DNA of 6,524 nucleotides from assembly GCA_025450375.1 (NCBI GenBank), contig JANWHO010000183.1:1-6524 (forward strand). Reading direction: 5' to 3'. This stretch comes from Chloroflexota bacterium (GTDB lineage Bacteria; Chloroflexota; UBA5177; JANWHV01). This document shows, in pieces, positions 1 to 5,081 of this stretch (position 1 is its first letter; every line of letters starts with the position of its first letter). Both the position numbers and the translations under genes were made by a program. Under the pieces are notes generated by a model. That model ran no database searches, was not told where the DNA came from, and worked only from the letters and a program-made list of their open reading frames with translations.

Positions 1-188
1 AGGTGGAAGCGCCGCTCTCCGGTGGCGCGCAGGCCGGCGCGGTCGGCGTTGGTGAAGACGATGTACCGATGAGGGCTCGGAATCGAGGGCAAGTGCTGGA
101 GTAGCTGATAAATATAAGCGGAACTGCCGGCGTTCCGGTAGGAGCGGCTGAAGCTGAGAAGCTGCGCGTTGATACCGATCCGGGCCAT
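1..188 (-). CDS. Glycosyltransferase (group 1/4 family, GT-B type), N-terminal part, runs off the left edge
   Basis: Reading the minus strand from the ATG at 188 gives 62 codons open to the window edge. The start is MARIGINAQLL, followed by YRNAGSSAYIYQLL (about residues 17-30) and HRYIVFTN (about 40-47). This is the usual opening of GT-B glycosyltransferases: a first beta strand ending in a GIN or GxN turn, a glycine-rich loop that begins helix one with a gene-typical Y-x-Y-x-LL, then a second strand. Such enzymes move a sugar from a nucleotide-sugar donor to an acceptor, often a lipid or growing polysaccharide, at the cytoplasmic face. AGGAG (minus strand, 197-193) lies 4 bases before the ATG and supports the start. 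It is divergent from the small membrane protein. The donor and acceptor cannot be told, because the catalytic C-terminal domain is outside the window. Family call from recognition of the N-terminal pattern only. Confidence 0.75.
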   Translation of the reverse strand, partial: MARIGINAQLLSFSRSYRNAGSSAYIYQLLQHLPSIPSPHRYIVFTNADRAGLRATGERRFH

Positions 189-261
189 GAAGCTCCTGGG
201 GGCCAACTCTGGACGCGGCGTACGCCTCCACTCGGCCATGCGAACAGCCGCGGCGCGCCTT

Positions 262-271
262 TGCTAGTATA
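262..271. promoter_or_regulatory. Candidate divergent promoter element between the glycosyltransferase and the small membrane protein
   Basis: On the plus strand TGCTAGTAT (262-270) resembles an extended -10 box (TG-n-TAnnnT). On the minus strand the overlapping TATACT (271-266) is one base from the -10 consensus. Neither has a good -35 box at the normal spacing. If used, the plus start would be near 277, giving a leader of about 120 bases before the ATG at 401. The minus start would be near 259, giving a leader of about 70 bases before the glycosyltransferase ATG at 188. Promoter reading by eye in GC-rich DNA is weak evidence, but this is the AT-rich spot of the intergenic region. Confidence 0.3.
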
Positions 272-297
272 CCGCTGAACACACGATACGATAGCTC

Positions 298-324
298 AGG
301 GAGGGATAACCTCGGATGACCTAA
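298..324 (+). other. Two-codon open frame (Met-Thr-stop) with its own ribosome-binding site in the leader
   Basis: The run AGGGAGGG (298-305) is a strong Shine-Dalgarno match. Ten bases later comes ATG-ACC-TAA (316-324). One base after that stop is another ATG (326), in frame with the small membrane protein starting at 401. So a ribosome loaded at this site could terminate at once and perhaps restart at 326. This could be a tiny leader open frame or chance. No function is known. Confidence 0.2.
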
Positions 325-349
325 GATGGCCATAGCGCGTCCCTTGCGG

Positions 350-373
350 AATGATCGCGCATATGCGATCATT
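350..373. promoter_or_regulatory. Perfect 9-bp inverted repeat with 6-base loop in the leader of the small membrane protein
   Basis: AATGATCGC (350-358) and GCGATCATT (365-373) are exact reverse complements around the loop GCATAT. The repeat lies 12 bases before the AAGGGGAG ribosome-binding site at 385-392. It could be a dimer operator for a DNA-binding regulator, or an RNA hairpin in the leader. It is not followed by a T run, so it is not a standard terminator. The symmetry is seen directly; its role is inferred. Confidence 0.45.
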
Positions 374-400
374 ACAGCAAGCAAAAGGGGAGACACGTTG

Positions 401-817
401 ATGGAAGCACCACAACTGGGAAGCGGAGGATTCAAGGCGGGCAGCGTGGCCTTCTTGGTGCTCGCGCTCCTACTCGCGGTCTTCTCTGGTGATCTGATGC
501 TGGTGCTCGCCGTGGCCACGGCCGTGGGAGGTGTATTCCTCCTGGGGGCGCACCGGAGCCTGAACGCTGAGCGCCGTCCGGTCGCGCGCCAAACCCCCGT
601 GCCGCAGCCGGCGGCGCCGCGCCCGGTACCGGTTCGCCACCAGCCGGTCACCCCGCGTCAATCCCGTCCCATCGTGCCGCGTTCCACGCCGTCCGCCCGC
701 ATGGCTATTCGCCGCTCGCCCGCTCCCTCAGCGCCCGCCCGCGCTCATAGCCGGGCCGCGCACACGACCGTCGCCGACGCGCCGAGTCAGGTGCAGGTCA
801 TCCAGGTGCTCCAGTAG
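401..817 (+). CDS. Small membrane protein, two transmembrane helices and a Pro/Arg-rich tail, unknown function
   Basis: The product has 138 residues. Residues about 13-29 and 32-50 are two hydrophobic segments split by a short SGD turn, forming a hairpin. Residues 51-138 are rich in Pro, Arg, Ala and Gln, with repeated PxP and RxSP-like steps, and look disordered. The many arginines after the second helix suggest that both ends face the cytoplasm. I chose the ATG at 401 because AAGGGGAG (385-392) sits 8 bases upstream. The frame is open back to an ATG at 326, which would add 25 residues but lacks a well-spaced ribosome-binding site. The last 90 bases are antisense to the end of selB, so the gene pair converges and overlaps. 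The tail composition fits both a real disordered tail and a GC-rich open frame; the hydrophobic part with its ribosome-binding site is the stronger evidence. I do not recognise a family. Confidence 0.55.
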   Translation: MEAPQLGSGGFKAGSVAFLVLALLLAVFSGDLMLVLAVATAVGGVFLLGAHRSLNAERRPVARQTPVPQPAAPRPVPVRHQPVTPRQSRPIVPRSTPSARMAIRRSPAPSAPARAHSRAAHTTVADAPSQVQVIQVLQ

Positions 818-2767
818 GGCCAGCGCATACTTCCGGCTGGTTCCGAAGCGGTCGCGAAGCATAGCCACGGTCACCATTCCTTCCCGATCAATCATGCTCA
901 GTGCCGCCTCCCGCATTTCGTCGTAGGGCGCGCGGAGCAGCAGCACGCCATCGCCCAGACGCACGAGGTCGCGGCGTTCCAGGAGAGCGGCCAGCAACTC
1001 TGGATCGATGCCGCTCCCATCCTCGCCAGGGGCATAGGGTTGGGCGGAGAGCCTGGCGATCAGCGCCGCCGCCACCCGTTCTCGTTGCGGGTCCAGCCTT
1101 ACTTCGTGGTCGGGCGCCCAGAGGATGCTCCCCTCACGGTCAAGCAGCCGCTCGGCGCGCCATCGCCCCAGTAGCTCGGCCCAGGGTCCTCGGGCCAGCC
1201 CAAGACTCTCTCGCAGCGTCTCGCCTTGCATACCGCGACGGAGAGGGTAGCGGCGGTGGTAGTCGGCCAGCCCCGCCAAGGCCCGATGCGCCGCGTCGTC
1301 AAGCCAGGCCGGAGTAGTCCACGGGCCTGCCAAGATCTCCGGCTGAGGCCGGATGGCAGGGACGGGGCCGTCTGGGTCCGGCTGAATCGGTGCTGACGGT
1401 GCTGAAATAGGACCTCCGGCCGAGGCCGGATGGAAGGGCCGAGCCGGCTGAGGCCGGGGGCGGCCGCGCACGGCCGCTAGCGGCACGAACTGGCCGGCAC
1501 TCGCCAGGATGGTGAGTGCCTCGGCGGCCTCCTCCCCCCGCAGGTCGGCACGGGCGGCAAGGGCACGGGTGTCGGCGGGACCAGCCGCCAGTGCCTCGAG
1601 GATCCGTTCCTCCGGCGTGGCGCCGGCCTGGGTCTCCAGGCGCTTCAGGGTGCCTGGATGCAAGCGGCGATGACGCAAGGGGTTGATCGCTACGATGGTT
1701 CCACCCGCTACCGTGGCGGCGGGCGAGGGGATGCGGAGGACGCAGCGGTCGCCGCGCGACGCCGCCAGCGGGGCGTCGAGCCGCACCTGCGCCCAGCCTT
1801 CGTCCCCCTCGCGCAGGGCGTCGCGGTCGAGCAGGCGCACCGTCCCCTGCATTTCCGCCGCCCCCGTATGCAAGGTGATCCGCTGGTTGTGGACCAGCAG
1901 CGCCTTCTCGCCGCCATGGGCGCGGGACTTCCCGCGCACGGCCCGCAGCCTGAGATCCAGATAGGTGGCGGAGGGGACGGCGCCGGGAAGACAGATCACC
2001 ATCCCCCGCGCCAGGTCCTCCACGGCGGCCCCGGTAAGATTGATCGCCACTCGCCGCCCCGGATCAGCCCGTTCCAGCTTGTGGTGGTGTGATTGCAAGG
2101 CCCGGATCCGGTAGCGCCGGCCACCGGGAGCCGCCTCCACCTCCTGGCCCGTGTTGAGGGCGCCATCGAGCAGGGTGCCGGTGACCACCGTCCCGTGCCC
2201 CGCAAGAGTAAAGATCCGATCGATGGGCAGATGGGGCCGTCCGCGATCGGGCCGCGCGGGCGTGAGGGCCAGGGCGCCGGCAATGGCCGCCCGCAGCTCG
2301 GGCAGGCCGCTGCCGGTTCGGCTGCTGCAGGGGACGATTGGGCTTCCGTGCAGGCTGGTGCCGTCCAGCGCCCCGCGCGCCTCCTCGGTTGCCAGAGCCA
2401 GCCATTCGTCGTCCACCAGGTCGCGCTTGGTGATCGCCACCACCCCGTGGCGCACCCCCAGGAGGTCGAGGATGGCCAGGTGTTCCAGGGTCTGGGGCAT
2501 CACCGCCTCGTCCGCGGCCACTACCAGCACGGCCAGATCGATCCCCCCTACCCCGGCCAGCATGTGGCGGATGAAGCGCTCGTGGCCCGGCACATCCACC
2601 ACCCCGGCCACCTGGCCGTCACCCAGATCGAGCCAGGCAAAGCCCAGATCAATGGTCATCCCCCGCGCCTTCTCCTCGGGGAGGCGATCTGGATCGATCC
2701 CGGTCAGCGCGGTGACGAGGGCGGACTTCCCATGGTCGATATGGCCGGCGGTAGCAATGACGCGCAT
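728..2767 (-). CDS. selB: Selenocysteine-specific translation elongation factor SelB
   Basis: SelB is a GTPase that carries selenocysteinyl-tRNA(Sec) to the ribosome at UGA codons marked by a SECIS hairpin. The 679-residue product shows G1 GHIDHGKS (8-15), the G2 threonine in GMTIDLGFAW (T38), G3 DVPGHE (58-63) and G4 TKRD (113-116). Beta-barrel domain II follows, with the SelB-like IDRIFTLAGHGTVVTGT (182-198) and HHHKLERADPGRRVAINLTG (227-246). Domain III ends near 365. The C-terminal half has winged-helix modules; the last (about 615-670, REGMVTVAMLRDRFGTSRKYALALLEHLD) is the type that binds the SECIS RNA. It is longer than the roughly 610-640 residues common in bacteria, because of a Pro-rich linker at about 436-482. 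The ATG at 2767 matches the family start, but no Shine-Dalgarno sequence precedes it, so it may be leaderless. The 3' end overlaps the small membrane protein antisense. No other sel gene is in the window. Confidence 0.95.
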   Translation of the reverse strand: MRVIATAGHIDHGKSALVTALTGIDPDRLPEEKARGMTIDLGFAWLDLGDGQVAGVVDVPGHERFIRHMLAGVGGIDLAVLVVAADEAVMPQTLEHLAILDLLGVRHGVVAITKRDLVDDEWLALATEEARGALDGTSLHGSPIVPCSSRTGSGLPELRAAIAGALALTPARPDRGRPHLPIDRIFTLAGHGTVVTGTLLDGALNTGQEVEAAPGGRRYRIRALQSHHHKLERADPGRRVAINLTGAAVEDLARGMVICLPGAVPSATYLDLRLRAVRGKSRAHGGEKALLVHNQRITLHTGAAEMQGTVRLLDRDALREGDEGWAQVRLDAPLAASRGDRCVLRIPSPAATVAGGTIVAINPLRHRRLHPGTLKRLETQAGATPEERILEALAAGPADTRALAARADLRGEEAAEALTILASAGQFVPLAAVRGRPRPQPARPFHPASAGGPISAPSAPIQPDPDGPVPAIRPQPEILAGPWTTPAWLDDAAHRALAGLADYHRRYPLRRGMQGETLRESLGLARGPWAELLGRWRAERLLDREGSILWAPDHEVRLDPQRERVAAALIARLSAQPYAPGEDGSGIDPELLAALLERRDLVRLGDGVLLLRAPYDEMREAALSMIDREGMVTVAMLRDRFGTSRKYALALLEHLDDLHLTRRVGDGRVRGPAMSAGGR
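1339..1457. repeat. Three copies of CCGGCYGAGGCCGG inside the selB linker
   Basis: Copies lie at 1339-1352, 1416-1429 and 1444-1457. Copies 1 and 3 are identical; copy 2 differs by one base (T to C). The first two also share flanks (CT before, ATGG after), so they match over 20 bases with one difference. Spacings of 77 and 28 bases are not multiples of three. On the selB strand, copies 1 and 3 read as RPQP and copy 2 as HPASAGG. The repeat is therefore kept at DNA level, not as a protein motif. Each copy is itself nearly palindromic (CCGGC..GAGGCCGG, centre GGCC). It falls in the Pro-rich linker between winged-helix domains. Confidence 0.8.
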
Positions 2768-2872
2768 AGGATTCAGTGTAGGAGGTGGGACCGGGCAGGG
2801 GAAAATAGCCTGAGGGAGCAGGCCGGCATGGTATGCTCGTGATGTGGCGTGTTACATGAGATGGAGGAGCCC
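2768..2872. promoter_or_regulatory. Divergent region between selB and the toxin-antitoxin pair
   Basis: On the plus strand TGGTATGCT (2829-2837) is an extended -10 box that would start the mntA-hepT transcript near 2844, with no clear -35. It overlaps the short inverted repeat GCAT-ggt-ATGC (2826-2836), a possible autoregulation site. On the minus strand TACACT (2780-2775) could be a -10 box placing the selB start almost at its ATG, which fits the absence of a ribosome-binding site there. TATTTT (2807-2802) is an alternative. All are weak matches read by eye. Confidence 0.3.
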
Positions 2873-3163
2873 ATGCGTCCCTCAGGCACCCTTGAGACGC
2901 ATCGCGATAATCTACGGGCGCTCGTGGCCCGGCACCGTGTAGAGAATCCCCGTGTGTTTGGCTCCGCTCTTCGCCGGAACGATACCGAGGACAGCGACCT
3001 TGATCTGCTGGTGGACCCGACACCGCAGACCACGTTGATGGATCTGGCGGCTCTCCAACTTGAGGCGGAGGCGCTCCTTGGCGTGAGAGTAGACGTCTTG
3101 ACTCCCAATTTTCTCTCGCCCGCCTTCCGTGACCGGATACTGGCCGAGGCGGCGCCGGTATGA
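2873..3163 (+). CDS. mntA: Minimal nucleotidyltransferase antitoxin of an MNT/HEPN module
   Basis: The product has 96 residues and belongs to the small DNA polymerase beta-like nucleotidyltransferases. The signature GSX10DXD is complete: G30-S31 and D42-x-D44 in the run DSDLDLLVD. A third carboxylate is D74 in VRVDVLTP. In studied MntA/HepT pairs this enzyme inactivates the HEPN toxin by adding AMP residues to a tyrosine, so it acts as an antitoxin in the cytoplasm. I chose the ATG at 2873 because GGAGG (2863-2867) is 5 bases upstream. A GTG at 2849 and an ATG at 2861 are in frame, but the second holds this ribosome-binding site inside its codons. The stop overlaps the hepT start as ATGA, so translation is coupled. 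Family assignment is firm; the antitoxin activity is inferred from relatives. Confidence 0.92.
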   Translation: MRPSGTLETHRDNLRALVARHRVENPRVFGSALRRNDTEDSDLDLLVDPTPQTTLMDLAALQLEAEALLGVRVDVLTPNFLSPAFRDRILAEAAPV

Positions 3164-3513
3164 GCGCTGAGTCATCTTCGCGTGTCGTCGCCTATCTTCG
3201 ACACATGCTGGAGGCGATCACGCGCTGTCGGCGCTATATCTCGTCTGGTAATGAGGAGGATTTCCTGCGGGATGAGAAAACGCAGGACGCGGTGGTTCGT
3301 AATATCGCAGTCATTGGCGAGGCCGCCAGGAATGTGGAGCGCGCGGATCCTGCGTTTGCCGCGGCACACCCGGAGATCCCCTGGCCGGTTATCTATGGCA
3401 TGCGCAACCGCCTGACCCATGGTTACTTCGAGGTGGATCTCCATCTTGTTTGGCGTACTGTCCTTACCGACCTACCAGTGCTTGAGGCACAAGTCCTCGT
3501 GCTGTTAGCCTGA
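3160..3513 (+). CDS. hepT: HEPN-domain toxin (DUF86/HepT RNase), C-terminus altered by an IS insertion
   Basis: The product has 117 residues, all helical by pattern. It carries the HepT signature RX4HXY as R82-NRLT-H87-G-Y89, within IYGMRNRLTHGYFEVD. R82 and H87 are the expected RNase residues and Y89 the expected AMP acceptor. VIGEAARNV (51-59) is another family hallmark. Relatives cleave tRNA or other RNA and stop growth until modified by MntA. The start is coupled to mntA by ATGA, with GAGG (3146-3149) 10 bases upstream. The insertion sequence begins at 3509, inside codon 117. The codon GCC (3508-3510) and stop TGA (3511-3513) are mostly IS bases. The native end was DALDEAR-stop (codons from 4931-4954), giving 123 residues. 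The catalytic part is untouched, so the protein may still work, but the last helix is shortened. Confidence 0.92.
   Translation: MSAESSSRVVAYLRHMLEAITRCRRYISSGNEEDFLRDEKTQDAVVRNIAVIGEAARNVERADPAFAAAHPEIPWPVIYGMRNRLTHGYFEVDLHLVWRTVLTDLPVLEAQVLVLLA
3505..3508. repeat. Target site duplication, left copy (TTAG)
   Basis: TTAG at 3505-3508 directly abuts the left end of the insertion sequence and is repeated at 4928-4931 directly after its right end. A 4-base duplication is in the range reported for IS1380-family elements. Removing one copy restores the hepT frame. Confidence 0.85.
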
Positions 3514-3528
3514 ATTATTCATAGGGGG
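3509..3528 (+). repeat. Left terminal inverted repeat of the IS1380-family element
   Basis: Starts CCTGAATTATTCA and pairs with the reverse complement of 4908-4927 at 14 of 20 positions. The shared blocks are CCT at the tip, TTATTCA in the middle and a G-rich inner part. The TGA within it (3511-3513) is now the stop codon of hepT. Confidence 0.75.
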
Positions 3529-3539
3529 AGACAAAGAGC

Positions 3540-3603
3540 GAGGCATCTCGCGGACGGATAGGCTGAAGGTATCAACCACAACGCCTAGCCCGGGAGATGC
3601 CTC
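3540..3603 (+). promoter_or_regulatory. Stem-loop that would hide the transposase ribosome-binding site
   Basis: GAGGCATCTC (3540-3549) and GAGATGCCTC (3594-3603) are perfect 10-bp complements separated by 44 bases. The second arm ends exactly at the base before the transposase ATG (3604) and includes most of the ribosome-binding site GGGAG (3592-3596). A smaller nested stem, TAGGC (3559-3563) with GCCTA (3583-3587), fits in the loop. Transcripts entering from hepT would contain both arms and could fold this way, lowering transposase translation. This resembles the protection against read-through transcription known for IS10 and IS50. The pairing is seen; the control role is inferred. Confidence 0.5.
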
Positions 3604-4917
3604 ATGTCAGAGTCTATCGCCTTTGCCCTGGCCGCCGCGTCCGTCCAGGCGCGCGGTGATGGTCCCCAACTCACCAGTGATGGCGGCCTGTGTTGGCTGG
3701 CGGAAGCGGACCACGCCCTTGGGCTGTGTGCCAGGCTGGCCAGTCAGGTCCCCGAATGGCGCCATGGACCGGTGCGCCACAGTCGGGAGACGCTGGTCCG
3801 CCAGCGGGTGTTCCAGATTGCCTGTGGCTATGAAGACCAAGACGACGCGGACACCCTGCGCGGCGATCCCCTGCTCAAGCTGGTCTGTGGCCGGCTGCCG
3901 ACGGGGACGGATCTGGCCAGCCAGCCCACGCTCTCACGGCTGGAGAACGCGGTGGATGCCCAGAGCTGTTACCGTCTGGCGGCGGCGCTGGTGCAGGTCT
4001 ACCTCCAGGAGCGGGAACGCGACGGCCTGCCCACCACCATCGTGCTGGACCTGGATGGGACGGACGACCCGGCCCACGGCCAGCAAGAAGGGGTAGCGTA
4101 TCATGGCTACTACCGCCAACACATGTATCACCCGCTGCTGGTCTTCGACGGCACGACCGGACAACTGATCACCGCCGTGCTGCGGCCGGGCACCTGCCAC
4201 GCCAGCCGGGGCGCCCTCGCCGTGCTGCGCCGGCTGGTGCGGGCCATTCGGGCGCGCTGGCCAGCGGTCGTCATCGAGGTGCGCGCCGATGCCGGCTTCG
4301 CCGCCCCGGCGCTCTATGCCTATCTGGAGACGGAGCACCTCGCGTATACCATCGGCCTGGCCAGCAACGCGCGGCTTCTCGCCCTCGCCGCGCCCCTGGC
4401 CGCCCAGGCTGCCCGGCAGCGCGCCCAGACCGGCGAGAAGGCCCGGCTCTTCGCCGAGACGCCCTATCAGGCTAGCTCCTGGCCCACCGCACGCCGGGTC
4501 GTCATCAAGGCCGAAGCGCTGGCCAAGGGTCTGAACCTCCGCTTCGTCCTCACCACCCGCTCCGACGAGCCCGCGGCGCTCTACGCCTGGTACACCCAAC
4601 GCGGCGACCATCCCGAACTGTGCATCAAGGACCTCAAGGAGGACTGCTTCGCCGACCGCCTGAGTTGCCATCGCTTCTGGGCCAACCAGTTCCGCCTCCT
4701 GCTGCATGGGGCGGCCTACTGGCTGCTGGATACCCTCCGCCGCTGGCTGGCCCATCTGCAGGTGCCCCACCTCCAACTGGGCACCCTGCGCCTGCGCCTG
4801 ATCAAGATCGGTGGCTGGCTCCGCAGCCGCCTCGCCGGCCTCTCGCTGCACCTCGCCAGCTCCCATCCCGGCGAGCCGCTCTGGCACCTCCTCGCTACCC
4901 GCACGGGCCGCCCGTGA
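3604..4917 (+). CDS. IS1380-family DDE transposase
   Basis: This 437-residue enzyme cuts and joins the ends of its own insertion sequence. The RNase H-like catalytic core shows the first acidic site in IVLDLDGTDDP (D149/D151), the second in VRADAGFAAP (D229), and the third as E338 in HPELCIKDLKED. That last block matches the E-x-x-IK-x-LK pattern typical of the family. The stretch FWANQFRLLLHGAAYWLL (358-375) is also typical. Length fits the usual 420-480 residues and no frameshift or internal stop is seen, so it is probably functional. The start is the ATG at 3604, with GGGAG 7 bases upstream inside a hairpin arm. The stop codon lies within the right terminal repeat. Both strands have long open frames here because of high GC, but only this one has family motifs. 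Confidence 0.93.
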   Translation: MSESIAFALAAASVQARGDGPQLTSDGGLCWLAEADHALGLCARLASQVPEWRHGPVRHSRETLVRQRVFQIACGYEDQDDADTLRGDPLLKLVCGRLPTGTDLASQPTLSRLENAVDAQSCYRLAAALVQVYLQERERDGLPTTIVLDLDGTDDPAHGQQEGVAYHGYYRQHMYHPLLVFDGTTGQLITAVLRPGTCHASRGALAVLRRLVRAIRARWPAVVIEVRADAGFAAPALYAYLETEHLAYTIGLASNARLLALAAPLAAQAARQRAQTGEKARLFAETPYQASSWPTARRVVIKAEALAKGLNLRFVLTTRSDEPAALYAWYTQRGDHPELCIKDLKEDCFADRLSCHRFWANQFRLLLHGAAYWLLDTLRRWLAHLQVPHLQLGTLRLRLIKIGGWLRSRLAGLSLHLASSHPGEPLWHLLATRTGRP

Positions 4918-4927
4918 ATAAAAAAGG
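4908..4927 (-). repeat. Right terminal inverted repeat of the IS1380-family element
   Basis: On the minus strand it begins CCTTTTTTATTCA and matches the left terminal repeat at 14 of 20 positions. It contains the transposase stop codon (4915-4917), so the coding region runs into the terminus. Confidence 0.75.
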
Positions 4928-4931
4928 TTAG
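4928..4931. repeat. Target site duplication, right copy (TTAG)
   Basis: This TTAG directly follows the IS right end and matches 3505-3508. The next base differs from the base in the same position after the left copy, so the duplication is exactly four bases. Confidence 0.85.
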
Positions 4932-4954
4932 ATGCCCTTGATGAGGCGCGATGA
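4932..4954 (+). pseudogene. Detached 3' end of hepT beyond the insertion sequence
   Basis: Joined to hepT at the TTAG duplication, these bases continue the toxin frame as D-A-L-D-E-A-R and then TGA (4952-4954). The restored protein would have 123 residues, and a charged helical end of this kind is common in HepT relatives. The fragment now has no start or promoter of its own and is a remnant. The 127 bases that follow, up to 5081, hold no gene, RNA or terminator that I can support. Confidence 0.75.
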
Positions 4955-5081
4955 GCAAGCGTTAGGACACCAGCCGATCAGCCAGAAGGGGCGCGGACGA
5001 TGCGCGAAGCGCTGGCCGGGGCTACCGCGGGGAGCGGAAGCCTGACTCCTGAAGCAATAGCGCGGGAGGAAGTTGGCGCGG

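Larger units (their letters stand above)
3509..4927 (+). mobile_element. Complete IS1380-family insertion sequence, 1419 bp
   Basis: The element holds one gene, an IS1380-type DDE transposase, and is bounded by imperfect 20-bp inverted repeats and a TTAG direct repeat. Both ends begin with CCT, as in ISEcp1, a well-known member of the family. The left non-coding part is only 95 bases and the right end overlaps the transposase stop codon, so the element is compact. It inserted in the last codons of hepT in the same orientation as the toxin-antitoxin pair. The intact transposase, exact duplication and good terminal repeats point to a recent insertion that may still be mobile. It carries no passenger gene. 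I cannot name the specific IS without a database search. Confidence 0.9.

Noticed and set aside
1339..1457. CRISPR-like array suggested by the three repeats
   Set aside because: The unit is only 14 bases, spacing is irregular (77 and 28 bases) and it lies within the selB coding frame.
2093..2842. Plus-strand open frame of 249 codons opposite the selB G domain
   Set aside because: The selB strand carries all the GTPase motifs; the opposite frame has no family pattern and crosses the selB/mntA spacer.
2849..2872. Earlier GTG (2849) and ATG (2861) starts for mntA
   Set aside because: The GGAGG ribosome-binding site at 2863-2867 would be inside these extended frames and is well placed for the ATG at 2873.
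2768..2872. Possible tRNA-Sec gene (selC) beside selB
   Set aside because: No acceptor stem, T-loop GGTTCRA-type sequence or terminal CCA could be found in the 105 bases.
3934..4887. Long minus-strand open frame of 317 codons within the transposase
   Set aside because: It is antisense to a transposase with clear DDE motifs and has only Gly/Ala/Gln-rich low-information sequence; long shadows are common in GC-rich DNA.
4955..5081. Terminator for the reductase operon or the toxin-antitoxin transcript
   Set aside because: Only short GC palindromes such as CCGCGG are present, without a stable stem followed by a T run on either strand.
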